A stretch of DNA of 64,000 bases from Dipylidium caninum (lineage: Eukaryota > Platyhelminthes > Cestoda > Cyclophyllidea > Dipylidiidae): positions 372,001-436,000 of the forward strand of contig QEYB01000047.1 of the NCBI GenBank assembly GCA_017562135.1. Direction: 5' to 3'. The position numbers and the translations under genes are program-made. Under the pieces are notes generated by a model, which had not been told where the DNA came from, searched no databases, and saw only the letters and a program-made list of their open reading frames with translations. Positions 1 through 13,238 of this stretch are shown in pieces. How positions within the stretch are numbered: the first letter of the stretch is position 1; each line of letters begins with the position of its first letter.

Positions 1-537
1 CCGACCAGAAAGTAGTAAATCGAAAGGGTAGTGTTTTCCACAATAATGCAAAGCCTCACACATTTGTGATCACTCGTCGAAAAATACTCGATTCTGGTTG
101 GAATGTCTTGACCCATCCACCATGTGGCCCTGGCCTGGCGCAATCAGACGATCATTTATTTCGTTGTTCAATGCAGAACTTCATAAAATAAAATTTCTGA
201 CGACGCTACTGATGTTCAAATCACGCTCAATTCAGTTTGTTGAAAGCAGAGATCAAAGATTATGAATGTGGAATTTCGACACTGCCTGAACGGATAGTAA
301 CTAAGTGAATAAAGTTTATTTTCAGAAAAAATTTATATTTAAAACCTGCAATTACTTAGCCGCTAACCCGCGATGAGAGACCTTATCGTCGTTATATATA
401 TAATGCCTTGAAGTAACTTTGTTTCTTCTCTATTGAGGTTAAATTCCTTCCCTTTCAACCACCTTCGCTTTCGTTAGTTCAAGCGCAAACCTAATAAAAT
501 TAATTGCTGCCCACTGTATATTCTCAAAGTATTTTAG

Positions 538-3500
538 TTCATTTACGGCTGGCCTGGATATTATAATTATTAGTAATATCTTCGAACAGTTCTTTTGCCA
601 TCAACAAAGTAGTCCTCAAGTAACTGCGAGAGCCATTGTAGAACGTGAATTTGCAGAATTTTGGCCATATTGCGCTCAAAGACGCCCTCAAATGCGATTA
701 GTCAAGATTATTGTTATGATGATGTGATCCACAATTTTCAAAATTTATGCAGATGGATTACTGTGATGCTCCCACGGAACTCTTTAATCTGCTCTTTCAC
801 CATGGTGTTGGAACTCTCAAGGCTAAATTCTACATTGCGTGGACCGAGCACATTCAACACCTACCCGAAAAGTCCTCTTCTTCTCCCTTGCAAAAGTGGG
901 CTCGTCTTGCCACAATCTTCGCACTCGGTCTGCAAGCTGGTGCTCAACCCATCGTTCTCCTTGAAGATCGTGCTGAGTGAGTTACTTCAACTGGCATGTC
1001 TTTTCAGCCGTACTATTCTAGGTCATTCATTGTTCATTTACTGTCCTTGAGATGAAACTATTTTCCCACATTTCTTGGACTTGTCACGTTAATGCTACCT
1101 ATCATTATGTAGTAGATTTCTTAATTTTCTCTGCAATAGTTATCGTAATATATTGGATAAAAAATTAACCATTAGGCGTCCAAATGTTATTTATTTGCTT
1201 ATCCCATTCGTTAGAACTGTTGGCTAAGACCTAAGTTTTCATAAGTCTTACGCTGAAGTGGGAGGCAATTCATTTACTTGGGCTTGCACATAACTCCCAA
1301 CTACTTGCTGAAAACATTCTGAATATGAACAGAAATCTTTCTCAGCCGATTTCTTATTCAAATCCCCCAAGTATGTGATACTAATTTCCCTAGAATACGA
1401 GGTGAATACGAAATAACAAGACTGTATTCGTATCCCACCTGAAATGCTAATCGGTGATATGGATTCTTGGCTTCCTTTAAAAAAAGACGAGAGCTGTTTC
1501 TTTTGCAGATAATTAGTCGGACTGAGTCAGAATTAGTAGTTATCATGTCACGATTATACCGTCTTGTACCTTAGGGTCTACGATAGCGGAAACATCTATA
1601 AGGTCTAAAAGAAAGTTCTGTCCATTTTCATGACAACAATTGTTGCCACGTAGCAAGTTTATTTGGTGGATGTTCGACTCTCTATTGTTATCGCTTAATG
1701 TATACATGTTGACGTAGCAAATTAACTAAAACAATTTTGATTCACGTTGGTCTCAACGAGGAAGAAATGCTACAGAATCACGTATAAATTGATTGAAAGT
1801 GCTGGGTAAAGGTTAAATTTCTGAGAGGACACTCAGCAAATGGTTCGAAAAATTTTAAACAGGCGATTTTGACCGTTCTTTAAGTCATCTTTGATCGACG
1901 CACAGGTTGTTAAGATGATGTTCCAGCAAGATCCTTTTTCGACAACAGTGGAGATCACAGAAAGGCTTAATTGAGCTCAGCAAGCCATTTACAACCGTAT
2001 GCGGAAGATAGGATTGGTGTGGAAATACTCAAAGTGGGCGCAACATGAATGAATTCAGAAGGATTTGGATGATCGAATCGTCATATACACATCTCTGCTT
2101 GTTGAGAACGAAATCGAGCCCTTCTCAAACCGAATGATGATAACTGGCGATGGAAAGTAGATTACTTATGAAAAAATTGTAAGGAAAGGTGCATATTGTG
2201 AACCTGGAGAACATAACCCCTCCACCTCTAAAGCGAATTTGACCCAGAGTAAGAGAAATGTGGTGTGTATGGGGGGACATTCGAGGACCAAAACACAATG
2301 AGCTTTTAAAGCCGGACGAAAAGCTTAATTGGAGAAGTGTTGTAAGCAACCGGATAACCTAACCTAAAACCGGCGATATTCACAATGGGAAGGACATCGT
2401 ACTTCATCGCGATAATGTCATGCTACATGCTGCTTTGAGAATTCACTAAAAAATTGGAGGACTGGACTTGGAAATTCTCTCGCGTCTACCATATTTTCCG
2501 AACTCAAAACCCCTCGACAATCGTTTGTTTTTACTCTTGCAAAGTTTTTTTTTAAGAACGAAGCATTCAAAAAGATCAAACAAAGACTGGTTCATTTTTT
2601 CGCATCAAAAGGTACAATTATTAAAATAATATGATATAAAAATTGCCCTCAAACTGGCAAGAAGTCTTTATTAATATTGGCGATTATATTACTTGATAAG
2701 GTTTATTGGCGTTACGAAAAAATTGTGATTGTTTTATTCCATAGACGGTCAGAAATTTCTGGTAAACATGATTTTTGCTATTCATTCACAAACCGCAATT
2801 CCCATTTTTGTTTTTAATTTTTGGCCGAAGCCATATAGAAAAGCCAGATTTACATATACTTTTCTTGTACGAATTCAAATTAAATCATAGCGCACCTAAA
2901 TAGGTTTCGGGAAACATTATTGTGACTCCATATTCATTCCAATAATTGGGTTCTGTCAGCTTGAGTATCATGAAGGAGTGCCTCTTTGAGGGGGAATTAA
3001 GGACGAAGGCGGTAAATCCGACCACCACAACGAACTAATCATGAATTTGCGTACATTAAAGGGGAAGAAAAACAAAAATTAGACTCGTATGTGCATGCTG
3101 CAGATGATCGACCAACCGCAGGAGCACGTGCGCATTATAACGCACGACCATATAAAGCTTCAATTATTGTTAATAAATTATCTTCTGATATGTGCAATTG
3201 CACCACATCTACTATATTCACCTGGTACTTCAGAAACTCGTTATTACATTATTCGTAATTATGATTTATTTTCAAGAGGACAAACACAGTAACCGAAATG
3301 ATATTATAAAGGACTTTGAATTGTTTAATAACTCCAACAGCAGAGATTTTGTCAAAAAGGCATATGTGACTTGCCCCATCGGTGTCGGTAAATCGTGAGT
3401 GCAAATGTGAAAAGGAAATCCACTTGTTTCCCACTTCTTTTCAACGCTCGTTTCATGGTTTTCAATCTAATACACTTTAAAGGATGCCATATAAAGCCGT

Positions 3501-6500
3501 AACCTCAAACAAGGAGATATCTATTTCGTCATTGAAATCCCATATCTCCTAAGTGGTGTAGTTGACCTTACCTCTTGTTTATGCCTTCCAAACGCATCAT
3601 GTGACTTTTTGTTTGTATAAGCTTCCGTTCCTGCTGTCTAGGCTTGGTATTGGTCATGACGGTGTCATGCGTCTACTTCACCCCTTTGTCTATCCACACA
3701 GTTCACACAAAAGTAATAAATCCTGGCCACGTTTTCGCTTTCGGTACCCATATTTTAATTCACATACTTTGCACCGGCGCCATTTGAGAAAGCACCGCGT
3801 TAACTATTTGATTTCACTAAAAAGATGGCATACTTCTATGTTTCGAGTTTTTTCCGAGCTCGGTAGAAGCTCTTATTATTGCTGCAATATCCGCTAGAAG
3901 TGTACACATCAATAGCAACCTGTAGGGACAGACTAGCCTCTTAAATGTCTATTTGAGCATAGATCACGGGTGATACGAAAGTATCGCCCTTTTATCAAAA
4001 ACCATACTCTAAGGAAGTTTTGCATTCCATCTCTTGTTCACCTTATTTCCTTGCGTATATTCGTCTCCTGACAATTAAGAGTTCCACTTCTCCATTTTTT
4101 GCTTTAATTTTGTTATTAATCGGGAAGGGAATATCTTGTTTTATCGGGAAAATTTTGCAAAAGGCGATATGTGATTCTTTTGAACGATCTCAACTTACAG
4201 GGCGTCTGCAAGCCGTCAATTAACCAAAGACAGGTTTCATTTCTTGAGAATCTTTGTGTGCATGATATAACAAGTTGCTTGGCTTTTTCAGTTTTTGAGA
4301 TTATAATTAATTTTAATCAGTCTTATAAGGATTGCTCGAGTCGCCTTCGTTCTTTTTTATGTCATGACTGGTTAGGTTATAATGCCTTTTATGAACTTGA
4401 CAGACTTGCACACGTCCTAACCATTATTAGTTATTTTTACTTTATCAGCGTTACCCTTTCGTCGAGACTCACTGGAACGAGACGTTTGGAGCAAATACTC
4501 TTCGTGTTTAATGTGGAACAATTGAAGGAACTATGATTTAACTGACGCCGATAAGAAAAACAAAACAGCATTTTAATTTTTCGTGCCATTTATAAAACTG
4601 AATTAAAATAAATTAAATTGGTATCTATGACTTTCTGCCCACGATTAGGCACGTCATATATGCCCTTTTGAAAAAAGCCCTATTTTGGAGTTGAGCAATA
4701 ATTAAAAGTCATCTATAAAATCATTTTGGTTATTGCACTTTTTCTCTTAAAATGATTCATAATTACAAAAAGGTAATACTCAGTCGACCGGTGCATTATC
4801 GGATGCATACGGAGGATGGGAACAATGCCATATTGTAGAGAAGTCGTCGTGCGTTACCATCACACACTAACATTGAGGCATGTGGAGTGAACAATGCTGG
4901 TTGTTTATTCCTCACAAGTTTCTTCTAATGCATGACGAATTTCCTGCACGGAAATGCGACTCCGCCGCTCTTGTGATTTCGCCCGATTGTTGGAATGAGG
5001 GAATAACGCGTCACTCAGACAAGCGATCCTATGGCAACCGCACTTATTTTTTATGAAATTTCATCTTAGAGGTGCATTCAGTCTTATCTACCCACTTGCT
5101 TGCTCGTTTTCTACAATCACACAAAATCCACTTTTCAGGCACACCTGAGTCCAATTTTCTTTTTTTCTCATCTTTGAGTAGACGCGGATGTTGTAACAGC
5201 TGTAGTCGTGTGGATGGCCAGTTCATCTTTAGGTGAGACCCCGGTTGACCAATAGTTGTGTGGGGGTCGGATTCCATAGTTGTGGTCTTTAATTCTTCCT
5301 CGTGGTCAACATGGGTCGGTGGTCTTCCTCGATGTGAGGCTCCTTGACGATACTCAAATTGCCAGAACGAAACTTGTGTAACAAAATTCGTGCATGTTTT
5401 TAACTAATAACCAATTTCCGAAAGCCTCATGAATGTTTCTGAAGGACTGTTTAGGTGCGCCATGATTAAATTCTAAATCGTGCAAAAAAGCAGATGTAAA
5501 TCGGTTTTTTTCCATTTGGTGTGGACAGAAAATAAAACGAAAATGTGACACAAACAATTTATAAATTTTATAAAATTTGTAAAATGATTAAGAATAATAC
5601 GTTTAAAATTTATAAATAAAAATACCGAGCAAACGTTACAACTTATCGCTCTGAGTCGCAGCTGAGCACAGGCTAAACAAAACGCCCGTTTCATAGTTCT
5701 CCATCAAATAGCAGTACTGGTAATGTTAGGGAAGGTTAGGAGCACTTTTATGCAGGATGCTGAATCACATAAAGCTCCAATTTAAACATTGAATCCCCTT
5801 ACGCGTTCTTTGCCATCACGGCAAAATAAACTATTATGTTGTATTAAGGGCTCAAATGTTTGGTGATTGATAGCAAAATAACCGCGAAATCTTAATTACA
5901 ATACCTACTAGGCAGGCTAAGCCCTCTAGGAAATTTGTTGTGGGCGTTTTTTGAAATAGTATTTTCGCACCTTGGCGGGTTTCAGTGTAGATTGTTACGT
6001 ATGAACATTGAGCAAGAAAACCATATTTAGCCTTTCTTGGTATTTTTCATTGATAAGACCTGTTTATTTTCGATGTATGTCTGACATTTCAAACAGATCC
6101 TTCTAGTGGCAACAAGTACTCATCCATCTTCGATACATTCCTGTTCGGGTTTGGGATTGTATCTCACGAATGATTATTTAGCGTACCTATGGTGGTAAAC
6201 TAATTTGTTAGTTTGGCATCAGTCAGATAAGAAAATAAAAAAAGCGCCATTACATTCATCCCTAAGGCCTAGAAATTGTCGTAACTCTAACAAAATCCTC
6301 TCATTCCCGCAGGTGCTTCTTGGATATGGTGCAGCACAATGAACGCTTGGTTGAGGAGGAACAAAATTTTCACAAAATGTGCTCTGCTCGACGAAATGCC
6401 ACCCAATTAACAAGTGACAGTGGTGATGAACGTAAAACACTAGCCTCTTTGAGGTCCTTTGAGCCAGTCGGTGGTGAATCAGGGGGTCCATTTATTATTC

Positions 6501-9500
6501 CCTCTGTGCGCATTGGACACGCTCTGAATCGTGAGGCGTAGATGCACATTCTTTCTTGCCTTCTGGTTTTATAAATTCTTGAGCAATCCTCTAAATAGTA
6601 CCTTACATTTGTACATCTCTACTCGCCCTAACCTTTAGTTGTATTCTCTTGAAGTAGGAAGCTAAGAAGCCGACGTTTCCGACACTGACATTGCTTATAA
6701 TCTCCGTTAAAGTCTTCCATCTTCCTGATAAGTTTGAAATGAAAATAGATGTAAATCTGCGATTGCATTTCTTTAAACGACTCTAAAGACCGGAGGATTT
6801 TTTTAAGGCTTTATGAGAGAATAGCATTACAATGTGTAGAGTAAAAAAAAACATTCCACATGGCTAAGAGTCAAGAAGTGAGTGAATTTTTTTAGACTGA
6901 TGCATATTCGTTTTGGTATATATTTCTTTGAAGTGATTTGAACTCTGCGTTTGTGGTACTACATCAGAATATAACTCTTTCTAGTTAATTGTCACGTAGA
7001 AGTCAATCATATTCAATAATCCTTAAAGAAAAAATTAGCTTATTACCAACTGAAGATGACATCTATTGAGGAGTACGGTTTGGGCGAATATTTCAATTCG
7101 ATTTGATTGAAAATCTCTAAGCATCAGACAAATTCTATCGCATTCTCTAAATTTCCCTCCATTCTTAACGTATCGTTATTCATTCATCATAGCTAAACAG
7201 CGAGGTCTTCAGCATCTGCTAGTAGAATCGCAGGAGTCTTCACGCCAACCACAGAAGGTATTAGCCGGCCTTCAAATCTACCGCGACACGAACACGTCTA
7301 TTGATCTTCCTAATCTCTTAGCCATTTATTCCGGCTCCGATAGCTTTGGTACTGCTCTCTCGCGTTTGGCTGAACCTATGCCTTCGTGGAATGTCGAAAA
7401 TATCAAACTTCCAATTACTATGGTGAGACGTGACAGCTTCTCGAACTCGCCTGTTTTAAAGTTGGCAATTGTTTATAGTTATGTCTACAACGCGAAAGGG
7501 AGACTCTGGTCGACATAAACAACTGTTTTATTTATCAATTCACTTGCACACAATGTCAGTGCGTTTTAATGATATCGTAAAAGGACTCGTTCAAGTTAAA
7601 AGGAGTGATTATTTAGCACAGAAATGTTAACCGAGAATCTTGCCTGTTTTTACTCATTATGCCACAACCCTTTCATATTCGCGAAATAAAGTTAGGGTAT
7701 CCGAGTTAACCATATTTTGATGCATTTGCGGGAAATGCATTTTTTATTTTAACGTAAATGCTAACTGATATTAACTTAAATTTCCATGTCCTCCATTTCT
7801 CCTCGCCGACACTTTCGTATCCACGATATGTCTAGCTGGAAAATCAGGTACTAGACATTCAACATTGACAAGGAAACTGCTGTGGTGGCGTCAATGCTCT
7901 CAATTCAGCCTTGTTACCGCTGTCGACTATGAGTGGAGGACGGTCTTAAAGACACTTTTGTCACATTGAAATAAGAGAAAAATCCAATCGCTTTTATAAA
8001 ACTTAAGTTTATTCGGCTTTCTCTGTTGATGTGTATAAGTGCGGTGTTAATAGTGATCGTGGCTACTAACACCAGAGAGAACTTGACTGCGAATATATTG
8101 TCAGACTTCCATGCCTAAAATTCATTCTCATTTGCAATTCCATGGAAATGCAATTCGGGAATCAGGGTACCTCATTGCCTATTGTTTAATGTCTAAAGAG
8201 CGCGTAAAAGTGACAGTGACAAAAAGAACGAATCCATTAGTAGGTGTTTTACGTCTTAAGCTTAGGTGCTTACTTGAAGTTATACGCTTTATCCTACAGC
8301 TCGATCGGACAACCGCCTTGTCGGCGGCGCCAACCTCGGCCTCTGAGTCTTTGACGACTTGTCAACCTCCATCGCTCACCATCTATAAAGATTCCCCAGA
8401 GGAGACCAGTAGGTAGGCACTTTTGTGAACTCTAATTCTTCCTCTAACAGGAGATTTGATTGTAATCCAAGTCAGCGAAAGACCAACGCGACTGGCTTAC
8501 AGACGTTTACTTCCATTGCTCTCATGGCGTGCGTGTCAGGTTGAGGGCACTATTTAAACATTTAACAAATAAACTTGTTAACAAGGCGCTGGAAGTCGAG
8601 ATTGTTAGGCTGAACGAGATCGGCCATTGTTGTTGAAATAGTGGTGTCCCAAAAGGTCTCGAATTCACTGTCTAAAGGCGATTAAAAATTTGCGGACGGA
8701 GATATTGTGGAGCCTTTCACGAGTGTATGGTGGGCATCATAGCAGTCAAGGGACTCTTATTTCCCACTAATCTTCTTGCTCGCCTCTAATGCATAACGAA
8801 GACCACACAAATGCGCCTTATTAAAGACTTATTTGTATTTTCACAGCTGTAAAACTGAGGCATAAGCGACCTTTGGCGTCTATGCCATAGACGCAAAGGG
8901 AGTCTTTTATGGTTAACTACTACCACTACTGCTACCACTGTTGTTGTTGTTGCCTTTTACTTTTTTGAGGAATTAGTCTTCATGTCATTATAGTCATTAG
9001 GTTGCGATGTGGGAGATCGAACAAACGAGTGGACAGAATAGTAGTTTTTTTTACAGCGAATTGGCTTGAAAGTCTGCCAGTTGGTGAATATCACAAAATG
9101 GCGCCCACTACAGTCGAATAAAAGACACTCTGAGCATGTCATCGGGTAAAATGGTGTAGTGAAATTACGACACCTCTGTGTTCCGCCGTATACTCAACAT
9201 GATCTGACGGTCTGGTAGTGGTAACGACACAGGCCAATACTCTGCTTGTGGGAGGGGAATGTCTACCAAATTTGTCGTACTACGAATGCCAAGAAAACAA
9301 ATTTCATTTGTTTTCTTGGCACATAGTCGTTTTTAACTTGGTCTGAAGTAACATCCTTGGCGTAAGCCTGCTCTAAGTGTTTGGACAGCCATGGAAACGT
9401 TTTCTTGTCAATGTTCCAACAATTATGTAAATAAATGATTAGCCTCCATGAACGGGGGAGGGGCCGAAAGAAGGAAGAAGAAGTGGATGATACCAAATTG

Positions 9501-11779
9501 TGGGGAATGCGTTGAATATATTAATAGGAGTTAGGTTGAATTTGCGAGGATGGAACAAAAAATGGAAATAAATAAGTCTATTACATTTAGTGAATTATTC
9601 TTATCCTTACTTTGGATTATCCATTACGTCGTTGAAGAGGGCAGATGTTGGAACGTAAAGGCGATGGAAATGATTGCCAACGCACCGCTACTCACAAGCG
9701 AACGCGAGTTGTGGGTATGGGATAAAGTAAAAGGGAGGTCATAGCCTTGGCACCGCTACGAGATGAGGGGAATTTTTCTCCGTGAATAATTGGTGTGGTG
9801 TTTGGCCGGTGAATGCTCACAAAAGGTATTCGTTTGTGTGAGGCGAGGGATGACACCGGTTTCCCCTTCGTAGGTAACCACATTCGTAGCCGTTTGTGCA
9901 CTTAATTAAAAGGCACCGACAACTGATGAGATGACATTATTGCACTAGCGAATGATTACCTTGATGGTTTCATGCATTCAAATTATTTATCTCTCCTTTA
10001 AGGACTACTAAAATGGCTCTGAAAGCGCCGCCTATGACTTCAACACGGTCTCGTGGGCTACAAGCGGTAAGGAGTCAGAATCGACGACGCCAGCAACACC
10101 GCAACAGCCTCCTTTTCAGTTTTGAGTGTCTAAAGTCTGCTCTTCCGGCGGAACAAACGTGGGAAAGGGAAGAGGTGACAGAGAAGACCGGGGACACTAG
10201 AGTTAATGTGGAGTTTTTCTGTGATGTCAATGTAAGTCATCAGAATGTATGACCCAATTTAAGGAACGACTCTAAAATTAAGGCTATCTTCTGAGTTTAA
10301 CACGACTTTTGGCACGCGTCTTTACGGCTCTTGTCAGTGGAAGGCAGATTCACAACTCGGGCCATTGGTTGCACTATGCTATACTCAGGTGACCACGGAC
10401 ACTGCGACTTTCCTCAATCCGTCGCGAGCACTTATTCCTAAACTCAGAGTTTTACTTGGAGGTTAATATATTAAAAAAACAAACAAAAGAAAGAACAGCC
10501 CTACATGGTAGTGTAAGGAAGGATAGGTTGTCGAGACGCTGATCACAACGACAGGATGGCGGAACGTGTATAAGTTGACACTTTAAACTAATATATTTGG
10601 TAGTAGAAATGGATGTCAATTAACGCAGTAACACAGACTATTTATTAGGTTCCAGGGTCAATGAGCAACACTCATTCATTCAACATACGATCTAACAGAG
10701 TAGATGCAATAGATCGGGTAACTTGGCTTCACAGCCGCTTCTTTTTCTCAATTATCACCAACAATAATAGCATAACTACACTCTGCCATTATGGCTGCCT
10801 TGCGTTTTTTCCTCAAAACAGAATGATGGTAAGGACTCGAGGGGTTGAATCATTCATGCACTCATTGATCCTATGGTGTAAGGCGGAAAATGCTGCCCCA
10901 CCAATAGGCAAGAGGAGGACTATTTGAGTCAAGATTCACGCTTTTGGTGTTGGGAAGTTATTGGAGACGGAGTTAAGGGATAAATTCAAAGGCGAGTATA
11001 ACTGCACTCACAGATATGAGTATATGGGAGTGCAAAAATAAGTCGCCATTTAACATGGTCATTCCTAGCAAAGGGTCAAGGCTAATGACTTACATTAAGC
11101 CATATAAAATGCGCCTTAGAAGTGATAAAGCGCAGCACACTTTTGAAATTATCATCTCTCCGGGCAGTGGTATTGATTCAGAATAAAAGTAGGTGAAATT
11201 CAGACACTTTTTTCTGCCATAAGAGGTTATAGAGCAAGTGATAGTAGTCATCTAAATAGGCGAACTTGATTTGTCTTTCACTGTACTTCGAATAGGCACT
11301 GTATTCGAATCAAGAGGAAACATGCTTCGAAATGAATAGAATGGTCAACTGTACACAACCTGCCGCTGGTGTAGAATACTCCTTCTCCAGGAATTTAGAC
11401 GATCCACATAGCAAGGCGTTGGTGCAAGAAATAAAGGAAATAATCTCAGGTCATTACTCGGAAAAAGAATCAGCGTCGGAGGCGGGATCGCAGGAAAGAC
11501 ATGGTTAGTTAAGAGAACTCCTTTTCATTGTCTCAACTTGGCGATTAGTTTGACGGCACGTCAAAGCAAATAATTGCCTGATTATGCACCCAAGGCTAGT
11601 GACAGAGGCGTTCGATGGCGATTAATCCATAACGTCACATGGACAGCAAGTAGACCCAAGCCCGACTTAGTAGTAACACAACTGTTTACTTCTTTTTAGA
11701 CTACTCAAACCTGGTCGGCAAGTTGAAAGCTATCATCGCCAAGGCATCGAGTATTGAACACCGGAAAGAGCTTATTTAA
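538..11779 (+). CDS. BUB1B: BUBR1/Mad3-like spindle checkpoint protein, 5' partial, seven exons seen
   Basis: Mitotic checkpoint proteins of this family bind Cdc20 and inhibit the APC/C until kinetochores are attached. Exons with matching splice phases: 538-976, 6313-6530, 7193-7422, 8300-8412, 10003-10231, 11296-11503, 11700-11779. Exon 1 encodes the Mad3/BUB1 homology region 1 (FYIAWTEH near 811-834, then an AQP..LLED helix). Exon 2 has the family signature TLASLR followed by PSVRIGHALN, and exon 3 continues KQRGLQ and ends a block with LQIYRDTN, closely paralleling vertebrate BUBR1. Exon 6 has a GVEYSF..L motif like vertebrate GVGEFSF. The protein stops 26 codons later, so there is no kinase domain and the architecture is Mad3-like. 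The position of the second KEN box reads VEN. Frame changes once at about 716-726 without a splice site, probably a one-base indel. N-terminal exons lie upstream of the window. Confidence 0.72.
1705..2700 (+). mobile_element. Decayed mariner-family DNA transposon, copy 1
   Basis: Lies in the first visible intron of the BUBR1-like gene (977-6312). The same order of sequence blocks occurs at 45430-46495. A left-end segment around 1709-1735 (gacgtagcaaattaactaaa) is shared by both copies. Translated blocks recall mariner transposase: an N-terminal helix-turn-helix (SERTL-like, 1815-1850), a TGDGK-like block near 2145, ELLKPDEKLN near 2300, and a DNVMLH block near 2415 corresponding to the DNARPH motif. 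Numerous stops and frameshifts make it non-functional. Ends are approximate because terminal repeats were not matched base by base. Confidence 0.75.
8870..8899. repeat. Imperfect inverted repeat (about 14-bp stem)
   Basis: The arms cctttggcgtctatg and catagacgcaaagg pair over about 14 bp with a single bulged G and almost no loop. It lies in the BUBR1-like intron 8413-10002, about 400 nt before the perfect hairpin at 9287-9321. No coding or known RNA family is recognised. Confidence 0.6.
9287..9321. repeat. Perfect 16-bp inverted repeat with 3-nt loop
   Basis: tgccaagaaaacaaat (9287-9302) is followed by ttc and then its exact reverse complement (9306-9321). Flanks do not extend the stem. It sits inside the intron 8413-10002 of the BUBR1-like gene. 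Confidence 0.9.
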
Positions 11780-11781
11780 CG

Positions 11782-11787
11782 TTTATT
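11782..11787 (-). promoter_or_regulatory. Candidate polyadenylation signal of the ferritin gene
   Basis: TTTATT on the plus strand reads AATAAA on the minus strand, 71 nt beyond the ferritin stop codon and 3 nt past the stop of the convergent BUBR1-like gene. If used, the two 3' untranslated regions overlap. Confidence 0.5.
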
Positions 11788-11857
11788 CTTATTAATGAAT
11801 GCTTGACGAATTATAAAATGACAAGGAACGTGAACTGAGTTCTTGGGTCTCTGGGTC

Positions 11858-12483
<626 letters not shown>

Positions 12484-13238
12484 CTTGGTTACAAGAATAC
12501 GGAGCACAGTGGAAGAAGACTAGGAGGGACGTTGGACGACCGATCCTCGGGCGCGCCTCCTCTGGAATGAGGTCGAGGGAGTGTGGTTGATACACCTAAA
12601 CAAAGCGCATGTAATGTGGAGGCGTAATTGCAGAAAAGATCTTTTTTTGCCGATAAATTGCGAAAAAACAAATTAAGCATAATTATAAGCCTTTTTAAGG
12701 TTTTACATGAATGCACGAGATAAGGCTCGCGAACTATACAATAATTGGCTGCAATCCGAGCAATTGCATACGGCAGATTGTAAGTTTGAGAAGTCGTGCA
12801 ATCACACTAATGTTAAGCCCGCTAGGTGTAGTTCGAGTGCGTAGTAAGCTCAACATTTCTACCCGCGACTTTCGCTCGCATTCAAGGAGAAGCATCAAAA
12901 ACAGTTCGCAACTTAATAAGTGGGATTTAATAAAAGAAAATTACAGGATTATTTATTTGGAAGACCACGGCTTCAGCCAGCTTTAACATCCTTCAAGAAT
13001 GTTCAACTAGAACATTTGCAAATTTTGTCCATTTCTTGTTGATGTGACATTGTTAAAGCCTCGAAAATTTTATTCATTTATGTACTTTGTTAATCTATCC
13101 TTTGACAACTCAACACGTCCGGAAACCGGGAAACGCTCTGTCTTGTATGACTGTTCGGTGCTGCTTTGGGGTTGGTCGTTCCTGAATTCCCCACAATACT
13201 TTTAAAATACAACCTCGTAACCACATATACTCTCATAG
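12484..13238. other. Intergenic region between divergent genes
   Basis: This 755-nt stretch separates the ferritin start (minus strand) from the FAR1-domain gene (plus strand), so it must hold both promoters. No open frame or RNA gene with family features was recognised. Confidence 0.5.

Noticed and set aside
12484..12716. Iron-responsive element before ferritin
   Set aside because: No CAGTGN loop in a suitable stem on the minus strand was found.
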